Below, piece after piece: positions 1 through 8,878 of a stretch of 37,046 bases of DNA (within the stretch, counting starts at the first letter, position 1; every line of letters starts with the position of its first letter). The notes under the pieces are model-generated. The model was not told the origin of the DNA. It ran no database searches and saw nothing but the letters and a program-made list of their open reading frames with translations. Source of the DNA: Nitrospirota bacterium (GTDB lineage: Bacteria; Nitrospirota; Nitrospiria; Nitrospirales; Nitrospiraceae). The stretch covers positions 1 through 37,046 of the forward strand of contig JACAFD010000292.1 in NCBI GenBank assembly GCA_013388555.1. Direction: 5' to 3'. The translations under genes were made by a program, and so were the position numbers.

Positions 1-2
1 CC

Positions 3-587
3 GCGGTCATGGCGGTCTATGGATTGATGAATGCCAGAATCATTCTGGTGCTGGCGATTCTATCCATCACCATTGTGATGCTGGTCCCTGAAGCGGTGTT
101 TTCTCGGTTGGTGTACAAATCGCAGTCCTATGAACCGGGCAAGCTGGAAGGAAGAACCCTGGTCTACACGGCGGTGATTGAGAGTTTCCCGGATTATGCG
201 GTGGCCGGCGCGGGGGCCGGAAATTTTTGGAAATCGTGGGGGAAGGGTCATGGGTTCGCCTATGGAAGGGGCGTCCTCGGAGCGCACAACTGTTTCGCTC
301 AGGCGACTATCTACTGGGGAATGTTGGGTCTTTTGGGAGTGCTTGCCGTGATCTGGCAAGTGTACCGCTGGTTTCCGCGCGCCTGCAAGACTCACGCATT
401 AAAGCTCTGCCTACTGGGAACCACTCTGTCGATGTTGCCGTTTATGACAACCATGCATCTGCTCTATGCGAAAGAATTTTCTCTCGCCTTGGGTTTCATG
501 GTGGGAGCGAGCCTGTGGATATGGCCGCGCGCACTTTCGATGAACAGACTGAAGGGTCAGAACCCTAGTGGTCTCCCGGTTCGGTAG
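3..587 (+). CDS. O-antigen ligase / Wzy-like polymerase, C-terminal part (5' end outside window)
   Basis: Frame is open to the left edge. Multi-TM segment with R-T-x-x-Y-T...G-A-G-x-G-N-F...GAHN, typical of the O-antigen ligase domain; first gene of a polysaccharide locus. Confidence 0.75.
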   Translation, partial: AVMAVYGLMNARIILVLAILSITIVMLVPEAVFSRLVYKSQSYEPGKLEGRTLVYTAVIESFPDYAVAGAGAGNFWKSWGKGHGFAYGRGVLGAHNCFAQATIYWGMLGLLGVLAVIWQVYRWFPRACKTHALKLCLLGTTLSMLPFMTTMHLLYAKEFSLALGFMVGASLWIWPRALSMNRLKGQNPSGLPVR

Positions 588-592
588 AAATC

Positions 593-1684
593 ATGGGATG
601 CCGACTGCTCTATGTCATCGGAGACTTAACTTGTGGAGGGGCAGAATACCAACTCTACTTGCTCCTGAAGGGCATGGATCAAGATCGGTTTCGTCCCCAG
701 GTCGTCGTGTGGAGCTTTTGTGAGCATGATCGATATGTTTCGCTGTTTTCTTCCCTGGATATTCCCCTTCATTGTTTCCCTCCCACGCTCTCAGTGTTTG
801 CCAAGATACAGCGGCTTCGGCGCCTCATATTTGAGCTGAACCCAGAAGTCCTCCATTCCTACAGTTTTTATCTGAACCTTGCAGCCCGCTGTGCAACCTT
901 TCTCACCGCTACGACCGCTATCGGATCGGTGCGAAGCGATTTTCTGAGGGACAAGAGCGATTCCGGTCTGCTGCTAGGAAATTTGAGCGCTCGTTGGCCC
1001 CGCAATCAGATTTGCAATAGCTTGACCGCCTTGAAAGTCGCCAAACAGTCGAGAAGTCCTTTTACACCCGATCGATTATTCGTGATCAGAAACGGTTTCG
1101 ACCTGAACAGAATACGCTGGTGTCCGATTCCCTCGACGGCAAGAGTGTCCATTCTAGGAATCGGCTCGCTCATCCTTCACAAACGATGGGATCGACTTCT
1201 GGTTGCAGCGTTGGAGTTGAAGAAGAGAAAGCTCGACTTCTCGGTTCGGATCGTTGGAGATGGACCTTTGCGGCAGGCGCTGGAAGAGCAGACCCGAAGC
1301 CTCGATGTCGATGACCATGTACAATTTATCGGCCAGAGCGATGACATCCCAGGCCTCTTAGCCGAGTCGGCCATCTTGGCTCATACCTCCGATGTAGAAG
1401 GATGCCCCAACGTCGTGATGGAGGCCATGGCTTCCGGTCGTCCGGTGGTGACCACCGACGCGGGGGATGCCCCGTTTCTCGTGGAGGACGGGAAAACCGG
1501 CTTTGTGGTCCGACGGGGAGATTCCAAGACCCTTGTGGAATCACTCGCCGCCTTAATTGGCGATTCCGGCCTCTGTCAGCGCATGGGGGAAGCGGGTCGG
1601 GCCAAAGCCGTTCAAGAATTCAGCCTGGATAGGCTGGTCAGTGAAACTCTTACCGCCTACGAAGCGGTCGGATGGAGACCCTAA
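593..1684 (+). CDS. Glycosyltransferase family 4 (GT-B)
   Basis: N-terminal GGAEYQL; C-terminal VRIVGDGPLR...VQFIGQSDDIPGLLAESAILAHTSDVEGCPNVVMEAMASGRPVVTTDAGDAPFLV. Confidence 0.93.
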   Translation: MGCRLLYVIGDLTCGGAEYQLYLLLKGMDQDRFRPQVVVWSFCEHDRYVSLFSSLDIPLHCFPPTLSVFAKIQRLRRLIFELNPEVLHSYSFYLNLAARCATFLTATTAIGSVRSDFLRDKSDSGLLLGNLSARWPRNQICNSLTALKVAKQSRSPFTPDRLFVIRNGFDLNRIRWCPIPSTARVSILGIGSLILHKRWDRLLVAALELKKRKLDFSVRIVGDGPLRQALEEQTRSLDVDDHVQFIGQSDDIPGLLAESAILAHTSDVEGCPNVVMEAMASGRPVVTTDAGDAPFLVEDGKTGFVVRRGDSKTLVESLAALIGDSGLCQRMGEAGRAKAVQEFSLDRLVSETLTAYEAVGWRP

Positions 1685-1843
1685 ACTTTTGCGTAGACTA
1701 CCCGGGCCCCTGCTTCACGCGTGCACAGTGTGTCTCTCTCACTGATCCGCCCACTATCATCTCATCCGTTCTCATCGCCCTATCCGGTTGCGCCTGGTAA
1801 AGGGTGTCAGGCTGCGCGGGTCGACAACAAAAGGATCATTGCT

Positions 1844-3769
1844 ATGTGCGGGATAGCTGGCTGGCTTGGTGGACTCCCTAATGGCGACAAGTACGGGATA
1901 GGTCTGGCTCGTGCGTTGAAGCATCGAGGCCCAGATGCCGAAGGCATCAAGTCCTGGCCTGAAGCCACACTCGTCCACACACGATTAAGTATCATTGATC
2001 TGACATCCTCCGGCGCGCAGCCTTTGTCGAACGAAGACGGCACGATTTGGACCGTATTCAACGGCGAGATCTACAACCATCATGATCTCCGTTCCTATCT
2101 GGAAGGCCGCGGCCATACGTTCAGAGGCCGCTCCGATTCCGAGATTCTCCCGCATCTGTATGAGGAGGATGGGATCGCTTTTGCAGAGAAGCTGCGGGGC
2201 ATGTTTGCCCTGGCGATCTATGATTGCCGGAAGCGAACGCTCTTTCTCGCACGTGACCGGTTCGGGATCAAGCCGTTGTTTTATGCGGCGGGGCCAGGAC
2301 GCCTTGCTTTTGCCAGCGAGATCAACGCCTTGCTCCAACTCCCCGATGTCGATGTCCGACCGGACCCTCAAGCGATCTACGATTTCTCCGCCCTGTTCTA
2401 CATTCCTGCGCCGCAGACCTTCTATTCAGGGATTCGAGCGCTTCAGCCGGGAGAAATTCTGGAGGCACGGCTTGATTCCGGTGTGACGTCTTGGAGAACA
2501 AGGCAGTATCATTCTTGGACGATCGCCCCTGATCCGGCATTAGGTTTGGCCGAGGCAGAGCGACGGGCTGAAGAATTGATCAGGACCGCCGTTCATCGAC
2601 AAATGGAGAGCGATGTCCCGCTCGGAGCGCTTTTGAGCGGCGGCATAGATTCGTCGTTGATTAGCGTAGCGGCCCAGGAAGCTGTCGGAGGTGAACTCAG
2701 GACCTTCAATGTGCGTTTCCCGGAAAAAGAGTATGACGAAACCTGGGCAGCCGTTGCGGTCGCCAACCATATAGGGAGCCGGCACGAAACGTTGAGCATG
2801 GACGGAATTCCTGGAACCTGGGATCACATTACAAGTCTTCTTCGACATGCCGGACAGCCATACGCGGACACGTCGCTGTTCGCCGCCCATGCCGTGTGCC
2901 AGCGCATGCGACGACACGTGGCAGTGGCGCTCTCTGGTGACGGAGGTGACGAGGGATTTGGCGGATACCATTTCTATTGGCAGATCGCGAGAGTTGCCCG
3001 GTGGCAGCGACTGCCGATGTCGGTGTGGAACGGCGCCGCTGCCGCGTTGATGCCACTGAGCCGCTGGGGGATGATTTCTTCGCGGTTTCCGGAACGGCTG
3101 CGTGACTTCGCGGGAGCGGATGATCCGGCGATTGTACAAAACATGTTTTGCTGGCTGCGCGAAAAGGAGCATGCCGGCCTCTGGTCGAGCGATGTAAAGG
3201 TGGAACCGGTTCGCAGGCTGTTTGAACGGCAATGGGAACATGCCATGCCGCAGAGGTCTTCCCGTTTGGAACGCCTGGGCGCACTGGCTACTGAAGCCAA
3301 TACTAGGCTGATGTTGACGAACGATTTCCTTTTCAAGGTCGATACGGCGAGTATGAAAGAAGGGCTCGAGGTGCGCGTGCCCATGTTGGATGAGGACCTC
3401 TTCTCCTTTGCACTCACCCTTCCCTACCATTTGAAAGTACAGGGACGGACCTGCAAACGAATTTTGCGCGCCGTTGCTCAACGCTGGCTCCCAACAGAAG
3501 TAGCGAACAAGCCGAAAATGGGATTTGGGATTCCAGTCGATCGATGGGTCGATTCTGATTTTAAGGAAGGTCTGAGAGAAGCCTTGCTCGGCTCGAATAG
3601 TCGGCTGCCAGAATACTTCAACCCGGACGTCTACCGACCTATGGTGGAGGCTTTTTGCAGCGGCCAGTCATGCCATGGTATTTCACGCGAAGGACTGTAT
3701 GAACGCGCGATCATGCTCCTTACCCTCCAGTTGTCGCTCGACCGCAAGGGCTCAGGAACACGATCATGA
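1844..3769 (+). CDS. asnB: Asparagine synthase (glutamine-hydrolysing)-like amidotransferase
   Basis: MCGIAGWLGG (Cys2 nucleophile), HRGPDAEG, FNGEIYNH, synthetase P-loop LLSGGIDSS. The ORF track starts at 1721, but MCGI at 1844 is the expected start because Cys2 must be N-terminal. Confidence 0.93.
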   Translation: MCGIAGWLGGLPNGDKYGIGLARALKHRGPDAEGIKSWPEATLVHTRLSIIDLTSSGAQPLSNEDGTIWTVFNGEIYNHHDLRSYLEGRGHTFRGRSDSEILPHLYEEDGIAFAEKLRGMFALAIYDCRKRTLFLARDRFGIKPLFYAAGPGRLAFASEINALLQLPDVDVRPDPQAIYDFSALFYIPAPQTFYSGIRALQPGEILEARLDSGVTSWRTRQYHSWTIAPDPALGLAEAERRAEELIRTAVHRQMESDVPLGALLSGGIDSSLISVAAQEAVGGELRTFNVRFPEKEYDETWAAVAVANHIGSRHETLSMDGIPGTWDHITSLLRHAGQPYADTSLFAAHAVCQRMRRHVAVALSGDGGDEGFGGYHFYWQIARVARWQRLPMSVWNGAAAALMPLSRWGMISSRFPERLRDFAGADDPAIVQNMFCWLREKEHAGLWSSDVKVEPVRRLFERQWEHAMPQRSSRLERLGALATEANTRLMLTNDFLFKVDTASMKEGLEVRVPMLDEDLFSFALTLPYHLKVQGRTCKRILRAVAQRWLPTEVANKPKMGFGIPVDRWVDSDFKEGLREALLGSNSRLPEYFNPDVYRPMVEAFCSGQSCHGISREGLYERAIMLLTLQLSLDRKGSGTRS

Positions 3770-5448
3770 CTTCTGGCCTTCAGCCACTGAAGGTAGGCCT
3801 GCTACTCGATGATTGGGTGGTGCCAAGCTGGATCGCTTCAATCGTATCGGGGATATGCGTCTCTGATGCGGCCGAAATTGTCGCTACGATATGCCCTTCC
3901 AACAACAAATCACAACGCACACACTTTTTCCAGCAGAACCACGGTCGATCGAGTCTCTCGCGTCTTGGGCGGCTCTATCTCGGTTTAGACGAGCTCGTCT
4001 CCAATCCAGTTCCAAACGCTCTGGAGTCAATCGATCTCACTAGCAAGTTGGAGAAATACCCACTCATCCGGATCGAGGCCATTTTTGAAGGAGCATATTT
4101 TCGATTCAGCGAACCAGATACCGCGTGCTTGAGAAAGCTGGATTGCGATGTTCTACTCCTCTTCTGTGACGGATTGCCGGCGAATCAGACGTTGTCGCTG
4201 GCACGTTATGGAGTCTGGTCATTTCTCGATCATGAGCTGCTGGTTACGAGCCGGGTCCCTACCGGTTTTTGGGAGGTGTTGGAACATCGAACGGTCATGA
4301 ATCAGTCTTTGCACGCGTATCTTCCCGGATCGGAACGATCCTTGATATTGCAGGAGTATGCAGGTCTCATCGATCGTCGGTCAATCAAGCGGGCTCGAAA
4401 TAACTTTCTTTGGAAATCGGCGTCGTTCGTGGATCGAAAGCTTCAGGCCTTGCACAGGGCCCGGTCGCTGGGGAAGATCAGCCGCCCACGACAAGATTCT
4501 GATTATTCTCCGCCTGAGCAGGTGGGTTCCAATTTCCTTATTGCGAAGAATGTCCTTTGCCATGCGTCACGATGTGTCAAAGATCTGTTTGTCTATTGTC
4601 GGTATGTGGCTCAATGGAGTATAGGCTACAAGTTTGGTCCTTCGAACCGCGTCATTGATGATGATCTCGCCGAGTTCAGGTGGCTCGTTCCACCGAAAGA
4701 CCGCATCTGGGCTGATCCATTCCCCGTTAAATACGATGGCCAATACTTCCTGTTCTTTGAAGAATGTCTGTTCGGGAACAAGGAGAAAGGACACATCTCT
4801 GTAGCTCCGATAGGCCAGAATGGGTTCAGCCAGAAGCCGACAATTATTTTGAAATGCGAGCACCATCTCTCATACCCGTTTATTTTGTTCTGGGAAGGGG
4901 AATGGTACCTGATTCCTGAGTCTGAGGAAGCGAACAGGATCGACGTCTACAAGTTCGATCCTTTCCCGTATCGAGTGAAATTCCATACAACCATCATGGA
5001 CAACGTACGGGCCGTGGATACGACTATATGTGAAATGGACGGTCAGTGGTGGATGTTTACCGGGATTGCACCCAACGGCACATATAATGTCGATGAACTA
5101 TTCTTGTTTTATTCTAACCATCCCTTTGGACCCTGGGTTCCTCACCCACAGAATCCCGTCAAGTCCGATGTTCGTTCAGCTCGCTCTGCGGGAAATATCT
5201 TTTCATGGCATGGGAAATATCACAGACCGGCGCAAGACTGCTCGAAGGGATATGGCTATGGCATTCGGTTGCATGAGATCGATGTCTTGAATAGAGAGAA
5301 GTTTGTGGAAAGAGAGGTGGGAACCATCCTGCCTCACTCGTCAGATGATTTTATAGGTGTCCACACGTTCAATCGCGCTGACGATCTCACAGTGATTGAC
5401 GCAAAGAAATGGTGCCGGAGAACGAGATCAGCGACCCCGAGTCCATGA
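3766..5448 (+). CDS. Two-part protein: N-terminal formyltransferase-like region and C-terminal GINT1-N-like domain (glucosamine inositolphosphorylceramide transferase-like)
   Basis: N-terminus KVGLLLDDWVVPSWIASIVSGI; C-terminal WADPFPVKYDGQYFLFFEE...KGHISVAPIG...SYPFILFWEGEWYLIPESEEANRIDVYKF...AGNIFSWHGKYHRPAQDCSKGYGYGI. 4-bp ATGA overlap with the upstream asnB. Confidence 0.65.
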   Translation: MTSGLQPLKVGLLLDDWVVPSWIASIVSGICVSDAAEIVATICPSNNKSQRTHFFQQNHGRSSLSRLGRLYLGLDELVSNPVPNALESIDLTSKLEKYPLIRIEAIFEGAYFRFSEPDTACLRKLDCDVLLLFCDGLPANQTLSLARYGVWSFLDHELLVTSRVPTGFWEVLEHRTVMNQSLHAYLPGSERSLILQEYAGLIDRRSIKRARNNFLWKSASFVDRKLQALHRARSLGKISRPRQDSDYSPPEQVGSNFLIAKNVLCHASRCVKDLFVYCRYVAQWSIGYKFGPSNRVIDDDLAEFRWLVPPKDRIWADPFPVKYDGQYFLFFEECLFGNKEKGHISVAPIGQNGFSQKPTIILKCEHHLSYPFILFWEGEWYLIPESEEANRIDVYKFDPFPYRVKFHTTIMDNVRAVDTTICEMDGQWWMFTGIAPNGTYNVDELFLFYSNHPFGPWVPHPQNPVKSDVRSARSAGNIFSWHGKYHRPAQDCSKGYGYGIRLHEIDVLNREKFVEREVGTILPHSSDDFIGVHTFNRADDLTVIDAKKWCRRTRSATPSP

Positions 5449-5544
5449 GCCATGACTCAGTCGGAGAGCCGGGACTCAACGTCGTTCGCCTTGGTGTAAT
5501 CAATGGGGGAAGGTCATGACCGCCTGGATTCATCGTCTTGAATC

Positions 5545-6606
5545 ATGAAGACAGCGAGGCACAGAGAGTCGGTGTTCTTCGTCGCCAGCGGAAATCCGAA
5601 GCATGGCGTCGCAGAACCTGTAAGCTTTGTAAAAAGCCAAGTCGATTCTATCCGGTTGACCGGATGGAAGGTATTCCTGAGTATTGTGGACGATCGGACG
5701 TCTTTTCGCGGAGTGTTCCGGAATCTTCAGAGAATCAGACGGGAGATCGCAAGAGACCAGCCAGGGATAGTACACGCCCAATACGGTTCTATGACGGCGG
5801 CTGTTGCCTACTGTGCAAAAGGACGCGTGCCTCTCATTGTATCGTTTTGCGGAGATGATCTTCTCGGAACTCCTAACCCCGGATTTCTCTCCCGTGTGCG
5901 AGAACGATGCGCTCGAGCTATTGGGCTGGTGGCTGCATATAGGGCAACAGCAATCATTGTGAAGAGTCGCAATCTGCTGGACGCTCTGCCCCTTCGTCTA
6001 AGACGAAAGACAATGGTGCTGCCCAATGGCGTGGATTTGAGCTGGTTCAGGCCGTTGGACAAATGTGAAGCCCGCATCAGACTTGGATGGCCGAGAGAGG
6101 CTCCGGTAATCTTATTCAACAGCAGCACTTCTGGCAATCAGAGCGTCAAGAATATCTCTCTCGCTCGTGCAAGCGTTGATCTTCTTTCCCGTTCTTTCCC
6201 TCATGCCACGCTGCAACTTATGTCCGGCGCCGGCCCGGATGAAGTGCTGTGGATGTTGAATGCCGCGGATTGTCTGCTTGTCACATCGCTCCATGAAGGG
6301 TCCCCCAACATCGTGAAGGAAGCCATGGCCTGTAACTTGCCGGTGGTTTCCGTTCCGTGCGGCGATGTCGCCGAACGATTGAAGGAAACCTATCCAGGGA
6401 AAACATGCCCATATGATGATTCTGCATTAGCCCAGGCTATGGCGGACGTGCTTATCGCAGGGTGTCGTTCTAACGGGCGAGCGCAACTTATCCTGCAGGG
6501 ATTGTCGGCTGCAACGGTTGCGGAGCGGTTAACCAAAATTTACTTTTCGGTCCAGCAAGGAGATTCCGAAATCCCGGAATTATATAAGTCAGCATGTGCG
6601 GAATAG
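5545..6606 (+). CDS. Glycosyltransferase family 4
   Basis: VVLPNGVDLSWFRP, ADCLLVTSLHEGSPNIVKEAMACNLPVVSVPCGDVAERL. Confidence 0.92.
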   Translation: MKTARHRESVFFVASGNPKHGVAEPVSFVKSQVDSIRLTGWKVFLSIVDDRTSFRGVFRNLQRIRREIARDQPGIVHAQYGSMTAAVAYCAKGRVPLIVSFCGDDLLGTPNPGFLSRVRERCARAIGLVAAYRATAIIVKSRNLLDALPLRLRRKTMVLPNGVDLSWFRPLDKCEARIRLGWPREAPVILFNSSTSGNQSVKNISLARASVDLLSRSFPHATLQLMSGAGPDEVLWMLNAADCLLVTSLHEGSPNIVKEAMACNLPVVSVPCGDVAERLKETYPGKTCPYDDSALAQAMADVLIAGCRSNGRAQLILQGLSAATVAERLTKIYFSVQQGDSEIPELYKSACAE

Positions 6607-8483
6607 CGGCTCTTCTTAAATCCAAAGCGCTCGCCTGTCCTGCGTCGGTGGTTGATCGTATGCGGGATGAGGTGGCCTATCGGGGCCCAGACGACAAGGG
6701 AAGCGTATTTTTGACGTCTGGCGGATCCGGATGGGCGGAGGTGCCACCTTCTGGTTCGGGTTGGCAAGTGGGATTAGGACACCGCCGTTTGTCGATTCTC
6801 GATCTGAGTTCGGCGGGCCATCAGCCGATGCTGTACGAAGGCAAATTCTGGATTGTCTACAACGGAGAGATTTATAACTATCTGGAACTGCGCAATGAGC
6901 TGGAAAGACTAGGGCATCACTTTCGTTCTTCGTCTGATACAGAGGTGATACTTGCTGCTTACGCGGAATGGGGTCCGGCTTGCTTTTCCCGCTTTCGCGG
7001 GATGTGGGGGTTGGTCATTGTCGATTGTTATCGTAATGAGGCGATTATTTGCCGTGATCGCCTTGGAATCAAGCCGTTGTATTTCTGGGAAGGTTCAGGC
7101 GTGGTTGCCATCGGTTCTGAGCTCAAGCAGTTCATTGCAGTGCCGGGTTTTAAGGCTCGGTTGGATTGCACGGCGGCGGCTGAGTATATCCAAACAGGAT
7201 ATGAAGATCCGAAACGAACATTCTTTAAGGATGTGCAGCCCGTCCAAGCCGGCTGCTGGCTCAGAATCTCTCTAAAGACGTTGAAGCTGTTAGAGGCGGA
7301 GAGCTACTGGCATCCAGAACAGGTTCAGGTGTCGGTGACAGATGGAGAGGAAGCAGGGCGACTGTTTGCCCGGAAGCTTCAAGAGTGTGTCAAGATTCAT
7401 CTCCGAAGCGATGTGCCGGTTGGCTGCGCGTTGAGTGGTGGACTTGACTCAAGCTCGATCACTCTGTTGGCCGACGCGCAAAGAAACAACGAGGGGAACG
7501 CACTTCATACCTTCACAGCGACGTTTCCTGGCCATCGTTCCGATGAAAGAGAATATGTCGATGCTGTGCTCAGGAATATTCATGCCTCTCCGCATTTTGT
7601 GACTCCGACCCCAGAGGGTTTTCTCGAAGACTTTGACCGTTTCCAATGGATACAGGACGAACCTGTGGGCGGATTTTCACAGTATGCCGGCTACTCCGTA
7701 GCTCGGCTTACCAGGCAGGCCGGAGTCCCGGTTAGCTTGAATGGTCAGGGCTGCGACGAAATTCTGTCAGGATATTGGCAGACGTATTTCCTCCACCTGC
7801 GTGACTTGTGGCGGGAGGGGAGGGTGTTGGAGCTGACGAGCCATTTTGTTGGAGCGCTGCTGGGTGGAGGAAACCCAATCTTGGTCACTCAGATTCCAGT
7901 CATGGCGAGGCGTTATCGCGCACGGACGAAACCTCCCCTTCAGGTTCGGTTCCCACACATGGCCGTAAAAAAAGGGGGAGAGGTGCTAAAAAACGTGCTG
8001 GCTTTGAGTCCGTTGTCTCGCCGTGTGCACGAGATACGGCGCATGTTCTTACCCCAGTTACTCAAGTGGGACGACCGAAATTTCATGGCTTTCTCTGTCG
8101 AAAGCCGATATCCGTTCCTCGACCATGAGCTGATTGAGTTGTGTTTGTCGTTTGATCCCCGGGTACTCTATCACCGTGGCTGGGTGAAGTATCCCCTCAG
8201 GACCGGCCTAAGGGACACGCTGCCACCTGCAATTGTCAATAGGCGTTCAAAATTCGGCTTTGAAACCCCGGAAGGCCAGTGGCTGACCGGCTTTCTTCGA
8301 CCCAAACTGGAGGAGTGGCTCAAGAGTACCAGGCCGGTTTGGGAATATGTTGAACGACGGGATGTGCAACGTCTTATGGACGAAACGTGGCGATTGCAGG
8401 GAAGGCGGGAGGAGCATTGTAAAGACCTATTTCGAATCTTTGCCTTTGATCGATGGTTGGACATTTTTTCAGTTCAGGCATAG
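6594..8483 (+). CDS. asnB: Second asparagine synthase-like amidotransferase
   Basis: MCGIAALLKS, YRGPDDKGS, YNGEIYNYLELR, GCALSGGLDSSSITLLA. Overlaps the upstream GT4 by 13 bp. Confidence 0.93.
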   Translation: MCGIAALLKSKALACPASVVDRMRDEVAYRGPDDKGSVFLTSGGSGWAEVPPSGSGWQVGLGHRRLSILDLSSAGHQPMLYEGKFWIVYNGEIYNYLELRNELERLGHHFRSSSDTEVILAAYAEWGPACFSRFRGMWGLVIVDCYRNEAIICRDRLGIKPLYFWEGSGVVAIGSELKQFIAVPGFKARLDCTAAAEYIQTGYEDPKRTFFKDVQPVQAGCWLRISLKTLKLLEAESYWHPEQVQVSVTDGEEAGRLFARKLQECVKIHLRSDVPVGCALSGGLDSSSITLLADAQRNNEGNALHTFTATFPGHRSDEREYVDAVLRNIHASPHFVTPTPEGFLEDFDRFQWIQDEPVGGFSQYAGYSVARLTRQAGVPVSLNGQGCDEILSGYWQTYFLHLRDLWREGRVLELTSHFVGALLGGGNPILVTQIPVMARRYRARTKPPLQVRFPHMAVKKGGEVLKNVLALSPLSRRVHEIRRMFLPQLLKWDDRNFMAFSVESRYPFLDHELIELCLSFDPRVLYHRGWVKYPLRTGLRDTLPPAIVNRRSKFGFETPEGQWLTGFLRPKLEEWLKSTRPVWEYVERRDVQRLMDETWRLQGRREEHCKDLFRIFAFDRWLDIFSVQA

Positions 8484-8738
8484 GCAGCTCTGTTCAGGCC
8501 TCTCCCTCATCTGTCGCCTGGCGGCAAACATGAGTAGGGCCCTGTAATCATGACGAAGATCTAAGCACATGACGGACTGGCTAATGGCAAGTGTAGAAGT
8601 ATGACTGCATTCACCTTCACACATCTCCAACGATCAAGATTGTCCAGGCACAGTGACTTTCGAGCAGTCGAGGAAAGATCCTATACACATTGGGGACTTA
8701 TCATCGTGGCTCCATTGGCATACTCGTTACACTCCGCA

Positions 8739-8754
8739 TGGCACTTTTCTTGCG
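8739..8754 (+). promoter_or_regulatory. Candidate sigma-54 (RpoN) -24/-12 promoter
   Basis: TGGCAC-TTTTC-TTGCG, with exact GG-N10-GC spacing, in a ~395-bp intergenic gap about 125 bp upstream of the beta-helix gene start (8879). Confidence 0.6.
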
Positions 8755-8878
8755 CATGCATGGTTTAGGTGCCATCAGTGAGTCGAGTGGTAAATTCTTG
8801 CTAGTGGAGAAAACAGATTCTGAGGACAAGAGCCCGATATGACGGGATTGTTGCCTCAGCTTGAAGAAAGGTCTGCCA

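Noticed and set aside
2540-3481. 313-aa minus-strand ORF opposite asnB
   Set aside because: Fully antisense to a well-supported asparagine synthase CDS, with composition typical of a high-GC shadow ORF and no recognisable motif.
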